Source: DUOD01 sp050945235
GTDB lineage: Bacteria > Bacillota > Clostridia > DUOD01
DNA length: 6,923 nt
Reading direction: 5' to 3'
NCBI GenBank assembly: GCA_050945235.1
Contig: JBMNSO010000092.1
Location: 1-6,923 of the forward strand
Part shown: positions 5,987 through 6,923 of the stretch, in pieces
Layout: the number at the start of each line of letters is the position of its first letter
Numbering within the stretch: position 1 is the stretch's first letter
Position numbers and translations under genes: made by a program
The notes under the pieces: model-generated
What the model saw: only the letters and a program-made list of their open reading frames with translations
What the model was told of the DNA's origin: nothing
Database searches by the model: none

Positions 5987-6923
5987 TCCCTGATTTCCCT
6001 GCATACCTCATTTAATACCGTATCCGATTCAAGTAAAGCCTTGTCAACCTTGCTCACCAAGGACTCTGTGACGTCCAGGGCCCGGCTGATGGCAATATTG
6101 GGCTCATCGGTGTATTCCTTCGAGAGAACAATTACGGCCCTTCTTGCCAAACTGATTTGCCTACTCCGTTTATTGGATCTTAATAGTTGCTGGGATAAGC
6201 CAAAGTAATCGAGGGTATTATCGATTATCGTATCCAACTTAAGTTGTATCTTTTTCTCCCTTTGATCAATCCTATTTTCACCACTATGGCCACTATGACC
6301 AACATGGTCACTATAGCTGCCATGGCCACCACAATTATCATGGTCATCATTATAGCTGCCATGGCTACCACGACCACCATAACCCAAAAACATTATTTCT
6401 TCCTTCGATAATGCATAATCCTCAATATCATCGTCCTGTTCCTTGGAAAGAAATTCGATATACAACCCTCTTTGTTTGGCCTTATCCTTGGAAAACAACG
6501 AAAGAGGAAATTCAAGATCGACTATCTCGCTTTTTTGGTTAATGTACTCCCTATGGCTGCTCCATCTATAATCCAGCCCCTCGGCTACATAGGCCTTTAT
6601 AGGGTTGGTATGAATATATCTTATAAGGCTGAGCAAATAGCTCTCCTTATCGCACAGGATCCCTTTATATCTTTGTTCAAAGGCATGGCCGGTCCGCTCA
6701 TAGGTTTTATTGAATTTTTGGGTATAAACCTGTTGTATGGACTGCATAATTTTTGATAGGGGTATCTTTGCGACTTCTATGAGAAGATGGGCGTGGTTAT
6801 CCAATATGCAATATGAATATAACTTGAATTCATATTTTTCTTTATATTTTTTTATCAAATCCAAATAAAGGTATTTGTCTTTGTTGGTCTGGAATACCTT
6901 TGAACGGTTGTTTCCTCTGACAA
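5884..6923 (-). CDS. IS200-like (Y1/HUH, REP-associated) transposase with DnaA-like C-terminal domain, 5'-partial
   Basis: This is a single-strand DNA transposase that would nick with an active-site tyrosine. The frame is open to the window edge; the first visible residues read VRGNNRSKVF, the family's N-terminal motif, so only the extreme start is missing. The TTG at 6864 is internal. In order come the HUH motif NHAHLLIE (His codons 6795-6787), FEQRYKGILCDKESYLLSLIR, YIHTNPIKAYV with the candidate catalytic Tyr, and YRWSSHREY. Then follow an acidic stretch, a Gly/His/Ser-rich insert (6384-6277), and a segment (about 6240-6025) resembling the DnaA domain IV/Trp-repressor-type helix-turn-helix (LLRSNKRSRQISLARR, then IAISRALDVTESLVSKV). 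The final 35 or so residues are encoded by the tandem repeats and look non-conserved. No terminator is evident. The HUH domain is certain. The DnaA-like assignment is by pattern only. Activity is unknown, although all visible motifs are intact. Confidence 0.88.
   Translation of the reverse strand, partial: VRGNNRSKVFQTNKDKYLYLDLIKKYKEKYEFKLYSYCILDNHAHLLIEVAKIPLSKIMQSIQQVYTQKFNKTYERTGHAFEQRYKGILCDKESYLLSLIRYIHTNPIKAYVAEGLDYRWSSHREYINQKSEIVDLEFPLSLFSKDKAKQRGLYIEFLSKEQDDDIEDYALSKEEIMFLGYGGRGSHGSYNDDHDNCGGHGSYSDHVGHSGHSGENRIDQREKKIQLKLDTIIDNTLDYFGLSQQLLRSNKRSRQISLARRAVIVLSKEYTDEPNIAISRALDVTESLVSKVDKALLESDTVLNEVCREIRDRMKQGRGCDAARTGWDKNVNVNAMRQEQGTTGT
6303..6371. repeat. 36 bp in-frame repeat encoding Gly/His/Ser-rich insert
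   Basis: Two imperfect copies (6303-6332 and 6339-6371) share CATGGTCA and TATAGCTGCCATGG and are offset by 36 bp, which is 12 codons, so the transposase frame is kept. They encode GSHGSYNDDHDN-like and GHGSYSDHVGHS-like segments between the HUH domain and the DnaA-like domain. The insert is probably a flexible linker; the many His residues might bind metal. Confidence 0.75.

Larger units (their letters stand above)
5713..6923 (-). mobile_element. Putative IS200/REP-type transposable element, incomplete
   Basis: The transposase gene, the tandem array at its 3' end and the sequence GGGGGGTCAGGC followed by TTGAAAAG repeats (5713-5745) together look like one end of a Y1-transposase element inserted just upstream of the comB promoter. 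The other end lies outside the window. Terminal hairpins and a target site typical of IS200 elements were not identified, so the boundary at 5713 is a guess. Confidence 0.35.

Noticed and set aside
5741..6208. Open 155-codon plus-strand frame, rich in Cys, Ser and His, through the tandem repeat array
   Set aside because: It starts at TTG, has no convincing Shine-Dalgarno, lies antisense to the transposase 3' end, and its composition simply reflects the repeats. No known family is recognisable.

Overview
The window looks like chromosomal DNA from a Gram-positive anaerobe of the Bacillota, probably class Clostridia. The evidence is a canonical T-box leader, strong AGGAGG-type ribosome binding sites, Rho-independent terminators, the metG-tatD gene pair known from Firmicutes, and a GntR/TrkA_C (BusR-type) regulator. 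All six protein genes that I accept lie on the minus strand, so the transcriptional order runs from high to low coordinates. Species cannot be assigned from the sequence alone.

Region by region, in transcription order. (1) 5713-6923: a Y1/HUH (IS200-like, REP-associated) transposase gene, cut off by the window end. It carries a Gly/His/Ser-rich repeat insert and a C-terminal DnaA-domain-IV-like helix-turn-helix. Its 3' end runs into a degenerate tandem array of five 38-55 bp units (5767-5986), and its stop codon falls inside the third unit. (2) 4194-5708: a promoter, comB (2-phosphosulfolactate phosphatase family), a BusR-like GntR/RCK_C regulator expected to sense cyclic di-AMP, and a strong intrinsic terminator. 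(3) 3124-4174: a promoter, dapB (4-hydroxy-tetrahydrodipicolinate reductase, lysine/diaminopimelate pathway) and a terminator. (4) 8-3121: a promoter that directly abuts the dapB terminator, a roughly 270 nt methionine-type T-box leader with its terminator, metG (methionyl-tRNA synthetase) and tatD (metal-dependent DNase). In Bacillus subtilis the equivalent order is metS-yabD(tatD)-yabE-rnmV-ksgA, so the genes beyond position 1 may continue that cluster.

How the genes work together: metG-tatD is a translation/housekeeping operon controlled by uncharged tRNA-Met through transcription antitermination. dapB is a single-gene unit feeding cell-wall and lysine synthesis. The comB-regulator pair is a two-gene operon whose purpose is not obvious. 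The regulator resembles BusR, which represses osmolyte uptake, yet no transporter gene is visible here. The points most worth a second look are the repeat array that runs through the transposase stop codon, the transposase-DnaA-like domain fusion, the orphan placement of the BusR-like regulator beside comB and dapB, and the altered nucleotide-binding residues of DapB. I did not find a convincing wholly new multi-gene system.
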